Assembly: GCF_033954455.1 (NCBI RefSeq)
Contig: NZ_CP121473.1
Coordinates: 992,001 to 1,056,000, forward strand
DNA: 64,000 nt
Reading direction: 5' to 3'
Source: Thiorhodovibrio litoralis
GTDB taxonomy: Bacteria > Pseudomonadota > Gammaproteobacteria > Chromatiales > Chromatiaceae
The notes under the pieces were generated by a model. The model ran no database searches and had not been told where the DNA came from. It saw only the letters and a program-made list of their open reading frames with translations. A program made the position numbers and the translations under genes. Positions within the stretch are counted from its first letter, which is position 1. Each line of letters opens with the position of its first letter. Positions 16,491 to 25,303 of this stretch are shown in pieces.

Positions 16491-19400
16491 TCACCGAATC
16501 TCGATCCGATCACCCGCAGCGATCACCGTCTCCAGCGCTCCGCGCAGCTTGTCGAGGTAGGCATCGATATCGGCCGGGGTCTCCAGGTAGCCCTCGGGCG
16601 CGAGCGCGGCGGGCTTGATCACCCGGCGGGGTTTGACGTAGGGCTGATCCGGTTTCTCTTTGACGCCATCGCCGGGCTGCTTCGGTGGCGGCGGGGCGCT
16701 GGCCTCGATCTTGGCAAAGGCGGCGTCGGCCAGTTCCAGCGCGCGGATACCGGCCTGGGTGATGTGCGCCAGGCTGGTCTGGGCCGCGATCTGCTGTTTG
16801 AGCTGTTGCAGCGGATAGAGGCATTGGTTGCTTAGGGTGTTGTCGGCCTGGGCTGCATCGAGTTCAATCTGCACCTTGCCGAGTTGTTTGTCGATCTCGG
16901 GCAGGATCTGTGCGCGATGCGCAGCGATCAGCCCATCATTAACCTGCTCGATGCGGTGAATCAGCGCGGCGGCTTCCTTGACCATGCCATAGGGCGCGGG
17001 GGCCGCAAGAATCTCGGCGCTGCGCTGGAGCGCGGCGGCGGCATCGGCATGCTGCTCCAGCTCGGTGCGGTTGGCCTGGAAGCGCTGTTTGGCGTCAATC
17101 AGCTGATCCCAGGCCTGGCGCTGGTGGGTGTAGAAGTTGCGCAGCTCATGGATGCCGTCGGCGAGATCAAGCAGGTCGTTCTTGCGCGCCAGGAATTGCT
17201 CGATGAGGCGGACGCTGTCGGTCTCGGCGCTCATCGCCTTGATCACGCCGAGTGCGTCGGCGATGGTTGGTCCGCCCGGATACTGGCCGGTGCCGGCCAG
17301 GGTTTGGTATTCGCTGAGATCAGCGCGCCAGCGCCCGAGCTGTTCGCGCAGATGGGCGTCGATGGCGTCCTCGCCATCCGGGGCCAGGCTGCTGAACAGT
17401 TCCTTGGCGAGCTGCCGCGCCTGCTGGAGCTGGCCGCTGTCGACGGTCTTGCGCTTGGTGAGCCGGAGCTTGCGCCACTTGCTCGGCGAGGTCAGCGGCT
17501 CATAGGCTTTTTCCAGGCTCAGGGTATCGCCGTCGAGCACCAGGCTGATGTCGCCCCGGCGCAGCAGGCGGGCGATCAGCAGCACCACCTCCCATTCCGG
17601 CCAGCCATAGGGCCGGCGACCGAAGCGCTCCTGCACCAGGGCTTCCAGCACCATGGCATGGTTGGCGCTGGCCATCAGCTCGATGTGTTGCGCCAGCTCT
17701 TGAATGGCTTGCTGATTGCCCTGTCCGGCCTCCAGCGAGAAGCCAAGATCATCGACATCGGTGGCGCTGAGGACGGCCTTGATCTCGGCCTGGGGGTTGG
17801 CTGACAGTTGGGTGAGGTAGCCGAGCTTGGTGAAGCTGTTGCGCACCAGATAATTCAGCCCGTCGGCGATGACCTGGAGCGCGCTCTTGGCCTTGGTCGG
17901 GACGGGCTGACCGGCGGCATAGCACGCGGCCTCCTGGCCGTGCGCGTCGAGCAGGCGCAGCAGCCGCGCGCGGCGCTCGCGGTTTTCTTCCTGACGCTCG
18001 CGCAGGATGCGCAGCGTGGTGTGGGAGGCGGTGCCGTCGTTTTTGCGCCCGACGTACTTGTCGGTCTGGATCAGGGTGCGAATCTCGCGCGCCAGGGTCT
18101 TGTCATCGGGCAGCTTGAGGATGAGCGCGCCGCCCTCGGCGCTGCTAGTGAGGATGCAGCGGGTCTCGTCATAAAGGCCATAGTCGTCGGCCAGCGGGGT
18201 GATGACGGAGAGCACCAGATCGCCATCGCTGCGCTGCCCGTGCGGGTGCAGGTCGCACAGGCGGGTGAGGCCAAAGTCTTTGTTGTTGTCCGGAAAGCGG
18301 TGCTTGCGCAGGCCCTTGAGCACGTCCTCAAACAGCAACTCGGCGAGCAGTTTGGTCTCCTCGGCGGAGCTGAGATCGATGTCCTTGATCTCGCGGCTGA
18401 TGTCGCGCTCCTCATTGGTGAGGAAGAAGAAGCCCTCGCCATTGCGCCCGATCAGGGTTTCACGCTCCAGGCGTTGCAGGCTGGCTTCGATCTGGTGGCG
18501 CAGGGCCAGGCGGTCGGCATCGATGCGGTCAACGAACAGCGTCACCAGGTTATCGACGTTGCCGCGAATCTCATCGACATAGCGGATCAGGAACAGGGTC
18601 TTGAGTACCAGGGCGTCGTTGGGGTCGAGCTTGTCGTTGCGCTCGGCGTTGTCGATGGTCGACTTGACCACGCCTTCGAGAAAGCTCTCGATGGCCGGAT
18701 AGAAGCGGTACAAGGGCACCAGCACGCCGACCTCGGTATCCCTGAGCTGGGTCGCGGCGGACTGAAAGGCATCGAGCATCGAGCGCTCGCCGCGCGCCAG
18801 GTGCAGGCCGGTGACGCCGTGGCGGCGGATGGCCTCGAAGATCTTCTGCACCAGCTGGAACTGGTAGGGCGCAAAGGGATAGACGGCGGCGAAATCCAAG
18901 GCGTCGGCGAACGGCTTGAAGGTCATGCCGACGTTGCTGAAGCTGAGCTGGTTCTTGAGGATGTCGGCGCTGTCGGCATAGACCTGGTTCAGCGCGGCTT
19001 GAGCCGGCTCGGTCTTGGTGAGCAGGCGCTTCTGAATCACCTCATCGACATTGCCGCTGGAGAGCGACAGCCGGGTCTTGAAGCGGCCCTGAATCTTGGA
19101 GAAGTCATTGGCCTTGGATGCGCGCACTTCGCCGAGGATGGCGTCGATGTCCTCTTGCGAGGTGACGACCACCCAGGCGCGCCCGCCGCAGGCGGTGCCG
19201 AGGGTCTCGGTGATGGTTTGCAGGCTCAGCATCAGGTGGGTGTCCTGACCGATGAACTGGCCGATCTCATCGACCAGGAAGACGATGCGCCGACCTTGGC
19301 CGGGTGCGGCGGCTTGCCCTGGGTGCGGTTGATCCAGGTAGTCGCGCACCCAGCCGGCGAAGTTCTCCACCGTCAGCAGGGACTCGAAATCGGCTTCCGC

Positions 19401-20102
19401 GCGTTCCAGCCAGGCGCGTGCGCCCTCGGGGCTTTTGCCGAGCGTATCGGCCAGGGCCTGGACGATTTCGTCCTGATAGAAGCTGTACCCGTCGCGCTCG
19501 GCGTCCCAGTCGACACCCGCGACCGCATGAAAGGCGGCCTTGAAGGCCCCCAGCTGGCCCTGCTGGTCGAGCCGGCGCTCGATGTGCGCGAGGTGCGGGT
19601 AATCGCCGCTATAGCCGAGTTTCTCGTTGAAGACCTTGAGGAACACCCGCAGGATGGCGTCGCGCCCACTGCTGTCGGCCTTGCTGTCGATGTTGAACAA
19701 GATCACATCGGTATCGGTGCTGAGCGCGCGCTTGATGTCGCCGGCGAGCATGGCGTCCTGGATCTTGCCGTCGAAGAAGTCAATCGCCCGCCGGGTCTGC
19801 CCCTGATAGCAGATCTCGCGGTTCTCAAGCAGGTAGGACAGGATCTTGAGGAAATGCGACTTGCCGGAGCCGAAGAAACCCGAGATCCACACCCCGATCA
19901 GGCCGAGGATGTGCGGGTCACCGGGGCGGTCAATGGCCTGCAGGAAGGCGTCGAAGAAGCGCCGGAAGTGGGTGTCCAGCTCCTTGGTAATCACATACTC
20001 GTCGAGTTCCTGCCACACCGAGGCGGCATCGTCCTGATCGGCCTTGATCACCCCGTTGATGGGGCGGTCGACGGCTTTGGTGAATAGTTCCTTGATCAAC
20101 AT
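16491..20102 (-). CDS. brxC: BREX P-loop ATPase BrxC
   Basis: 1203 residues from MLIKELFTKAVDRPINGVIKA, the conserved BrxC start; the longer frame upstream of 20102 runs into brxB DNA. Walker A GFFGSGKSHF is near residues 75-84. The length matches type 1 BrxC (PglY-related), a large ATPase needed for both methylation and defence. A coiled-coil region and a Pro-rich linker (APPPPKQPGDG) lie near the C-terminus. Confidence 0.95.
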   Translation of the reverse strand: MLIKELFTKAVDRPINGVIKADQDDAASVWQELDEYVITKELDTHFRRFFDAFLQAIDRPGDPHILGLIGVWISGFFGSGKSHFLKILSYLLENREICYQGQTRRAIDFFDGKIQDAMLAGDIKRALSTDTDVILFNIDSKADSSGRDAILRVFLKVFNEKLGYSGDYPHLAHIERRLDQQGQLGAFKAAFHAVAGVDWDAERDGYSFYQDEIVQALADTLGKSPEGARAWLERAEADFESLLTVENFAGWVRDYLDQPHPGQAAAPGQGRRIVFLVDEIGQFIGQDTHLMLSLQTITETLGTACGGRAWVVVTSQEDIDAILGEVRASKANDFSKIQGRFKTRLSLSSGNVDEVIQKRLLTKTEPAQAALNQVYADSADILKNQLSFSNVGMTFKPFADALDFAAVYPFAPYQFQLVQKIFEAIRRHGVTGLHLARGERSMLDAFQSAATQLRDTEVGVLVPLYRFYPAIESFLEGVVKSTIDNAERNDKLDPNDALVLKTLFLIRYVDEIRGNVDNLVTLFVDRIDADRLALRHQIEASLQRLERETLIGRNGEGFFFLTNEERDISREIKDIDLSSAEETKLLAELLFEDVLKGLRKHRFPDNNKDFGLTRLCDLHPHGQRSDGDLVLSVITPLADDYGLYDETRCILTSSAEGGALILKLPDDKTLAREIRTLIQTDKYVGRKNDGTASHTTLRILRERQEENRERRARLLRLLDAHGQEAACYAAGQPVPTKAKSALQVIADGLNYLVRNSFTKLGYLTQLSANPQAEIKAVLSATDVDDLGFSLEAGQGNQQAIQELAQHIELMASANHAMVLEALVQERFGRRPYGWPEWEVVLLIARLLRRGDISLVLDGDTLSLEKAYEPLTSPSKWRKLRLTKRKTVDSGQLQQARQLAKELFSSLAPDGEDAIDAHLREQLGRWRADLSEYQTLAGTGQYPGGPTIADALGVIKAMSAETDSVRLIEQFLARKNDLLDLADGIHELRNFYTHQRQAWDQLIDAKQRFQANRTELEQHADAAAALQRSAEILAAPAPYGMVKEAAALIHRIEQVNDGLIAAHRAQILPEIDKQLGKVQIELDAAQADNTLSNQCLYPLQQLKQQIAAQTSLAHITQAGIRALELADAAFAKIEASAPPPPKQPGDGVKEKPDQPYVKPRRVIKPAALAPEGYLETPADIDAYLDKLRGALETVIAAGDRIEIR

Positions 20103-20124
20103 CGGCGGGCTCCCAGTCGACAAG

Positions 20125-20700
20125 TCAGCCGACGAGTCTGAAGGCACGGTAGTAGGGCTTGTCTTGCAGCAGGCCGAACAGCCGCAACGTCTGGCCGTCA
20201 TAGACGCCGGGGTAAAACAGCACCAGTGGCGTGCTGCCCATGCCGGCATGCAGGTTATTCAGCAGATTGTGGGTGCGCAGCAGCGGGTAGGCGCTGCCAA
20301 CCCCGGAGACCAGCACCATATCCTTCGTCGCTGGGTCAGCTTGCTCGATCAGCGCCGCCGCCAACTTGCCCGCATCAAGCGGCGCGGCCAGTGCCTTGAG
20401 CACGGCCGCATCCCCCTTCGCGCGCTGCATGTTAAGCGCCTTGGCATAGAAATTCCGCGTCTTGAGCGTCTCGACAATCAGCCCAAACAGGTTGATGTGG
20501 CCGACGCGCAGATCGGGCCGTTGTTTCGGGAGCTGCTGCAGCAGAAAGGCGATGTGCTCGCGCACCACCGGCTCCTGCTCTGGTGGGTAGTCGAAGGCGT
20601 AGAACGGGATCTCATTGCCAAGCCCCCGCCCTTGGAGAAAGTCATCCCCAGTGATCCGAGACAGGATTTTGTCGAGCCGCTGGTTGAAGTCGCCGCTCAT
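20125..20700 (-). CDS. brxB: BREX protein BrxB (DUF1788)
   Basis: 191 residues, the usual BrxB length. FQGRG-type N-terminus (DDFLQGRGLGNEIPFYAFDY), FLLQQLPKQRPDLRVGHINLFGLI and PLVLFYPGVYDGQTLRLFG are family-typical. BrxB is a small core component of type 1 BREX of unresolved biochemical role. It lies 22 bp upstream of brxC. Confidence 0.93.
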   Translation of the reverse strand: MSGDFNQRLDKILSRITGDDFLQGRGLGNEIPFYAFDYPPEQEPVVREHIAFLLQQLPKQRPDLRVGHINLFGLIVETLKTRNFYAKALNMQRAKGDAAVLKALAAPLDAGKLAAALIEQADPATKDMVLVSGVGSAYPLLRTHNLLNNLHAGMGSTPLVLFYPGVYDGQTLRLFGLLQDKPYYRAFRLVG

Positions 20701-20724
20701 AGGCTTGGGTCTCGGTCAGGCTTC

Positions 20725-21327
20725 TCAGTCGGTGAGCTGAATACAGCGCAGCGCATACCACTGCTCGGCCTCGCGTAAGACCGTCACCACCTCGGGGGAA
20801 ATCTCTAGCGGTTGCAATGCGTGCGCGGAACCCGCTGCAATATACCCGGACTCGCGTAACATGCCAAACACACGCGTTCTCAGGGTCGTGCGCGTCGACT
20901 CGTTCCAGCGAGGCATCTTAGGATCGCGCATCTGGCAGTCATCGACGTACTGATCCCAGTGCGCGCGTTTCAGCTGTCGCTCCAGATGGCGATAGAGATC
21001 GCGCACGACCAGGTCAAGAAAGTCACCAAGCAGGGGAGAGTAGACGACGGTGGCCGCAAGGACCGCCTGCGTCGCCACCGGCCGGCTGCCGTCGCGAATC
21101 AACTCCCACAGGCTCGAGGTCATGGGCCGCAGCCGCGCCCGGATCAGATTGGCTTTGGTGATCGCCGTCGACGGCGAGCGTTTCGCCAGGACGTTCTCAA
21201 CCCGAATCGCCTGCTCCCACCGCTCGCGATCAACGCCCTGGAGCAGTAAACCGGCCACCAGCCGAGTCTCCGGGACCATCAGTCCGCCCTTGCTGAAGTT
21301 GGCTTTGTAGCGCCCGATATGCTCCAA
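20725..21327 (-). CDS. brxA: BREX protein BrxA (DUF1819), probable TTG start
   Basis: About 200 residues if translation starts at the TTG at 21327 (LEHIGRYKANFSKGGLMVPE), which gives the usual BrxA length; the frame is open further upstream but that part overlaps integrase-derived DNA on the other strand and shows no BrxA character. RYKANFSKGGLMVPETRLVAGLLL and LGDFLDLVVRDLYRH are family features. BrxA is a small DNA-binding winged-helix protein of the BREX core. No strong ribosome site is seen before the TTG, so the start is uncertain. Confidence 0.85.
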   Translation of the reverse strand: MEHIGRYKANFSKGGLMVPETRLVAGLLLQGVDRERWEQAIRVENVLAKRSPSTAITKANLIRARLRPMTSSLWELIRDGSRPVATQAVLAATVVYSPLLGDFLDLVVRDLYRHLERQLKRAHWDQYVDDCQMRDPKMPRWNESTRTTLRTRVFGMLRESGYIAAGSAHALQPLEISPEVVTVLREAEQWYALRCIQLTD

Positions 21328-21387
21328 GAGACGCCCCGAGGTTTTCAGGATAGGGATGACTCGTGCCGACCAAACACCGAATCTGCA

Positions 21388-21549
21388 GGAGCGCCGCTCG
21401 CCGAGATTCGGGACCTGCTTGGGCATAACACCATCCAGATGACAGAACGTTATGCCCATCTGGCACCGGAAAACCTAAGAACCACCGTTGCCCGGTTTGA
21501 GTCACGTTTAAGTCACGTTGCCCCAGCCATTCAGCAGGAAGCTGTTTGA
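21388..21549 (+). pseudogene. C-terminal remnant of a tyrosine recombinase/integrase
   Basis: From about GAPLAEIRDLLGHNTIQMTERYAHLAPENL to the stop this is the end of a phage-type integrase: the LLGH histidine and the TERYAH catalytic tyrosine remain, while the first arginine box and the whole N-terminal part are missing. It reads toward the tRNA-Leu gene 26 bp away, the usual layout of an island integrase. It abuts the 5' end of brxA. Confidence 0.85.
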
Positions 21550-21575
21550 GGGGGCTTGTAAGCGATTGATCTAGT

Positions 21576-21660
<85 letters not shown>

Positions 21661-21670
21661 GATGGAAGGT

Positions 21671-21689
21671 GGCGCCCGTTGCGGGCGCC
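21671..21689. other. GC-rich hairpin between sulP and tRNA-Leu
   Basis: Perfect 8-bp inverted repeat GGCGCCCG/CGGGCGCC with a 3-base loop, 10 bp upstream of the tRNA 5' end. There is no T-tract. It could end the sulP transcript or be a processing signal; function unproven. Confidence 0.4.
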
Positions 21690-21846
21690 GGTGCATGTTG
21701 GGCGACTGCCGTTTTGTGGAGGGAAGCCGAACCGGAATGGCCCGACCGGCAGCCTGTGATGGTGCTAGTTTAACCTTTACTTAGTAAATGTGCGCGGCAC
21801 TGTGATGCTGTTGGCTGGTCCCGGTCCTGGTTCCGGGGCTTGAAGA

Positions 21847-23940
21847 TCAAGCCGGCACGCCGTCGTATTTGCTTTCCATGAAGTCGAGCGCTTTTTCCTT
21901 GGTGCGGAAGAAGTTTTCGCGCCCGAGCACGTCGAACAGCCGGCCGCGTTCCAGCGCCTCGTAGATCTGGGCTTTGAGGCTCGAGAAGTAAATCTCAATG
22001 CCGTTGTCGCGGTAGGTGTCGATGACGTCGCGCAGGCGCTCTTCGCCGGAGACGTCGATGGCGTTGATGCCGCTGCCGATGACCAGGACCGCCTTGGCTT
22101 GCGGGTTCTGCATGCGCGCCTCGAGCAGCATGTCTTCGAAGTGAGAGGCGTTGACGAAGTTCAGCGAGCCGTCAAAGCGCACGGCGATGAAGTTCTTGCC
22201 GAGCACCGGCAAGTTGTTTTCCGCCGCGCCGGCCAAGGTGCCATCGGCGTCGCGCCCGAGGATGGTGGTGCGCGGTTTCATGGTGCGGAGCATCCACATG
22301 ACGATACCGAGCCCGCCGCCGAGCAGGATGCCGTTGGCTAACTGCGGGGCCATGGCCAGGGTGGCGATGAAGGTGACGATTCCGGCGATGGCCTCCTGTC
22401 GCTCGATACGCCAGGCACGGATTAGGGCGCGGACGTTGATGAGCCCGAACACCGCCATCATGACAATCACGGCCAGCACGGCCTGCGGGAGGTGGTAGAG
22501 CAGCGGCGTGAGAAACAGTAGCACCAGCATGACGGCGATAGCGCTGATGATGGCGAATAAGCCGGTTTTGGCACCGGTTTTCGCCGCCACAGCCGAACGC
22601 GAGAAGGACCCGCTGACGGTGAAGGAGCTAAAGAAGCTGCCGACGATATTGGCCAAGCCCTGACCGACGAGCTCCTTGCTGGTGTTGACCCGTTCCTTGG
22701 TCTGAGCGGCGATGGCTTTGGAGATGGAGGTGGCCTCCATAAAGCCGATCAGCGCCATCACCAGAGCCGAGGGTAGCAGTGCCCAGAAGAAGTCAGGTTT
22801 GAAGCTGGGGAGATGAAATTGTGGCAGCCCGGCCGGAATGGTGCCGACCACGGCGCCGCCGCCCATGAAAGTGATTTGATCGCCGGCCACTTTGCTGATG
22901 CGCCAGGTGTGGTCGTCTGCGGTGATATCGGGCGGGGTGTCGCCCCGCCTGAAAAGTAGGTCCTGGCCGCTGGCATCGACGGCGTGCTCGAAACGCAGGC
23001 CATGCAGATCCACCTGGCGCTCGTTGTTCGCGAGCTTGCGTTGTTCCATGTCGCGGGTGAGAACGCGCAGGTCGGCTTCCAGCAGGGCGAGTTCGGCAAA
23101 GCGGCTGTTGTCATTGGTTTTAGCCAGCTCGCGAATGTCCTGCCCGATGGCGGAGGTGGTCTGGCCGAGTGAATCGATAGCGCGCGCGGTGGAGGCATAG
23201 TCGATGGCAAGCTGGCGTGCGGCCGGGTCCTGAATGGCATCGACGCTGACGGTTTGATTGCGTTCGAAGCCAATCATCCAGCTCACCAGGGTGGTGAAGA
23301 TAACCGCTAGCAGCACGCCGGGCAGCTTGGGGGCGATCTTCTTGGTACCGACGATGATGGCAAAGGTCACGAGCGCAAACAGGACCGTGGGCAGGTGAGA
23401 ATTCGGAAGCTGCACGATCACGTTCCAGAGATCGACAACGAAACTGTCGGTGCGCGGGAAGGGCACATTAAGCACCTTGCTCAACTGCGACAGGCCGATG
23501 ATGAGTGCGGCGGCGTTGGTGAAGCCAATAATTACCGGACTGGAAAGGAAATTGGCAATGATGCCCATGCGCAGCAGGCCAAGCGCCAGGCGCAGCACCC
23601 CGACCATCAACGCCAGCATGATGGACAATTGCAGGAATTCCTGACTACCGATTGCGGCCAGTGGCAGCACGGCGGCGGCCGACATTAAGGACAACATGGC
23701 GACCGGACCGGTGTGGAGCTGATTGGATGAGCCCCACAGCGAGGCGATGATCACCGGCACGAAGGAGGCATAGAGCCCATAGACCACCGGCAAGCCGGCC
23801 AGCTGTGCATAAGCCATGCTTTGCGGCACCAGCACCAGAGCAACCGTGATGCCGGCGATCAGATCGGCCCGCAGCGTGGTGCCTGTCATCGGGAACCAGC
23901 GCATGAAAGGAAAGAGCGCCTGCAAGAGCGGAGATTTCAT
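21847..23940 (-). CDS. SulP-family anion transporter with STAS domain
   Basis: 697 residues from the ATG at 23940, preceded by AGGGTGAG. The N-terminal SulP signature DLIAGITVALVLVPQSMAYAQLAGLPVVYGLYASFVP and repeated hydrophobic segments mark an inner-membrane anion (sulfate, bicarbonate or similar) transporter. The C-terminal 120 residues form a STAS domain (AVLVIGSGINAIDVSGEERLRD). Unusually, about 140 hydrophilic, partly helical residues (about 229-368, DNA 22837-23256) are inserted between two membrane halves. Substrate cannot be assigned; bicarbonate or sulfate would both suit a sulfur-oxidising autotroph. Confidence 0.88.
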   Translation of the reverse strand: MKSPLLQALFPFMRWFPMTGTTLRADLIAGITVALVLVPQSMAYAQLAGLPVVYGLYASFVPVIIASLWGSSNQLHTGPVAMLSLMSAAAVLPLAAIGSQEFLQLSIMLALMVGVLRLALGLLRMGIIANFLSSPVIIGFTNAAALIIGLSQLSKVLNVPFPRTDSFVVDLWNVIVQLPNSHLPTVLFALVTFAIIVGTKKIAPKLPGVLLAVIFTTLVSWMIGFERNQTVSVDAIQDPAARQLAIDYASTARAIDSLGQTTSAIGQDIRELAKTNDNSRFAELALLEADLRVLTRDMEQRKLANNERQVDLHGLRFEHAVDASGQDLLFRRGDTPPDITADDHTWRISKVAGDQITFMGGGAVVGTIPAGLPQFHLPSFKPDFFWALLPSALVMALIGFMEATSISKAIAAQTKERVNTSKELVGQGLANIVGSFFSSFTVSGSFSRSAVAAKTGAKTGLFAIISAIAVMLVLLFLTPLLYHLPQAVLAVIVMMAVFGLINVRALIRAWRIERQEAIAGIVTFIATLAMAPQLANGILLGGGLGIVMWMLRTMKPRTTILGRDADGTLAGAAENNLPVLGKNFIAVRFDGSLNFVNASHFEDMLLEARMQNPQAKAVLVIGSGINAIDVSGEERLRDVIDTYRDNGIEIYFSSLKAQIYEALERGRLFDVLGRENFFRTKEKALDFMESKYDGVPA

Positions 23941-24138
23941 GTGGCTCACCCTGCTAACTTGAAATGGGTTGTCTTGAAAGCGGTTGTCTTGAAACGAAGC
24001 CGCTGTTCTGGGGCGTGTCAAACCGGACAGCTTAACGGATCATAGAATCGCTGATGATAGATGTTTGGGTAAGGCGTGATCGATTTTAATCGATAGGTTG
24101 CGTCTGGGCGACGCGATGATACCGGTGCGCGGGCGGAC
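23941..24138. other. sulP upstream region with a 15-bp tandem repeat
   Basis: No gene. GGTTGTCTTGAAA occurs twice in tandem at about 23967-23996, within the leader of the minus-strand sulP transcript. Nothing else recognisable. Confidence 0.35.
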
Positions 24139-24171
24139 AAAAAAATGGCCGCGCCACAAGGGTGGGCGGCC
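24139..24171 (-). terminator. Rho-independent terminator, end of the ahcY-metF unit
   Basis: On the minus strand, GGCCGC-CCAC, loop CCTT, GTGG-(C)-GCGGCC, then ATTTTTTT. A strong stem with one bulged base followed by seven T. It lies about 140 bp after the metF stop. The stretch 24172-24312 between them shows nothing else. Confidence 0.8.
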
Positions 24172-24312
24172 GAGTCCAAGGAGGAGTGGATGGATTCCGC
24201 CCCTGAGTTTAGAGATGCCGGTTCCCGGTGTCGCTGATAATTCTCATCTGGCGTTGTTAAGCAGCCCGAGTCATCTGGGCGGGATCATCGATCGAGATGC
24301 GGCCTGTCGCCT

Positions 24313-25182
24313 TCATACCGGCGCGGACTCGGCTGGCTTGATGCCGAGCTCGGTGCAGAGCGCCAGGGTCGGGCCGGCCTGGTTCATGGTGTAAAAATGC
24401 AGCCCTGGCGCACCGCCGCTGATCAGACGCTCGCAGAGCTTCAGCACTGCGTCGTGGCCAAAGGCGCGGATGCTGTCGCGGTCGTCACCGAAAGCCTCGA
24501 GCCGGCGGCGGATAAAGCGCGGGATTTCGGCCCCGCAGGCGTCTGAGAAGCGCGCGAGCTGGGAGTAATTGGTAATGGGCATGATGCCGGGAATAATGGG
24601 CACCGTGATGCCGAGCTTCTCGCACGCATCAACAAAGGCGAAATAGGCGTCGGCGTTGAAAAAGTACTGGGTGATGGCGCTGTCCGCCCCGCACTCGACC
24701 TTGTGCTTGAAGTGCTGCAGGTCCGCCGCGGCGGAAGCGGCTTGCGGGTGAAATTCGGGGTAGGCGGCAACCTCGATATGAAAACGCGAGTTGTAGGTCT
24801 CGCGCAGATAGGTCACCAGCTCGCTGGCGTAGCGAAAGGTGCCGCGGTCGGGCCGACCCATGCCGGAGGGCAAGTCGCCGCGCAGTGCCACCAGGCGGGT
24901 GATGCCCTGGGCGGCATAGTGCTCGACGATGTCATGAATTTCGTCCTTGCCAGAGCCGATGCATGCGAGGTGGGGCGCGGTCTCGATCTGTTGCTCGCGC
25001 AGCCAGGAAACGGCCTCGAAAGTGCGCTCGCGAGTCGAGCCGCCGGCACCATAGGTGCAGGAAAAATACTTCGGTTTTAGTGTATTGAGCTTTGTGACCG
25101 CGCGTTTCAGCTTGGTCATGCCCTCGGGTGTCTTGGGCGGGAAGATCTCAAGGCTCAGGGTGTCTTGCAGGTGCGTGTGCAT
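24313..25182 (-). CDS. metF: 5,10-methylenetetrahydrofolate reductase
   Basis: 289 residues from the ATG at 25182, with GAGGGACAAGAG upstream; the longer frame crosses hairpin-rich intergenic DNA. FAD-dependent reduction of methylene-THF to methyl-THF for methionine synthesis. LSLEIFPPKTPEG, SCTYGAGGSTRERT, LVALRGDLP and QYFFNADAYFAFVDAC match the MetF TIM barrel. It follows ahcY in the same direction, completing the methyl-cycle unit. Confidence 0.95.
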   Translation of the reverse strand: MHTHLQDTLSLEIFPPKTPEGMTKLKRAVTKLNTLKPKYFSCTYGAGGSTRERTFEAVSWLREQQIETAPHLACIGSGKDEIHDIVEHYAAQGITRLVALRGDLPSGMGRPDRGTFRYASELVTYLRETYNSRFHIEVAAYPEFHPQAASAAADLQHFKHKVECGADSAITQYFFNADAYFAFVDACEKLGITVPIIPGIMPITNYSQLARFSDACGAEIPRFIRRRLEAFGDDRDSIRAFGHDAVLKLCERLISGGAPGLHFYTMNQAGPTLALCTELGIKPAESAPV

Positions 25183-25211
25183 CTCTTGTCCCTCTATGGA
25201 GCATATCGTGA

Positions 25212-25291
25212 CGCCACCCGAAGGTGGCGCGAGCGAGCCGCTGCCGGAGCGGGCTCGCTCCAGGACAGCCGGGGGCGGCCCGAAGGCCGCC
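25212..25291. other. Triple hairpin between ahcY and metF
   Basis: Three consecutive perfect inverted repeats fill the spacer: CGCCACC/GGTGGCG (25212-25229), GAGCGAGCC/GGCTCGCTC (25231-25260) and GGCGGCC/GGCCGCC (25274-25291). On the transcribed minus strand the outer two have UUCG tetraloops. No T-tract follows, so partial termination, mRNA stabilisation or processing are all possible. Confidence 0.7.
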
Positions 25292-25303
25292 TGCAAGAGG
25301 GCT

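Noticed and set aside
17808-20087. Long plus-strand open frame (759 codons) opposite brxC
   Set aside because: GC-driven shadow of brxC; no family motif, no ribosome site, and brxC is certain.
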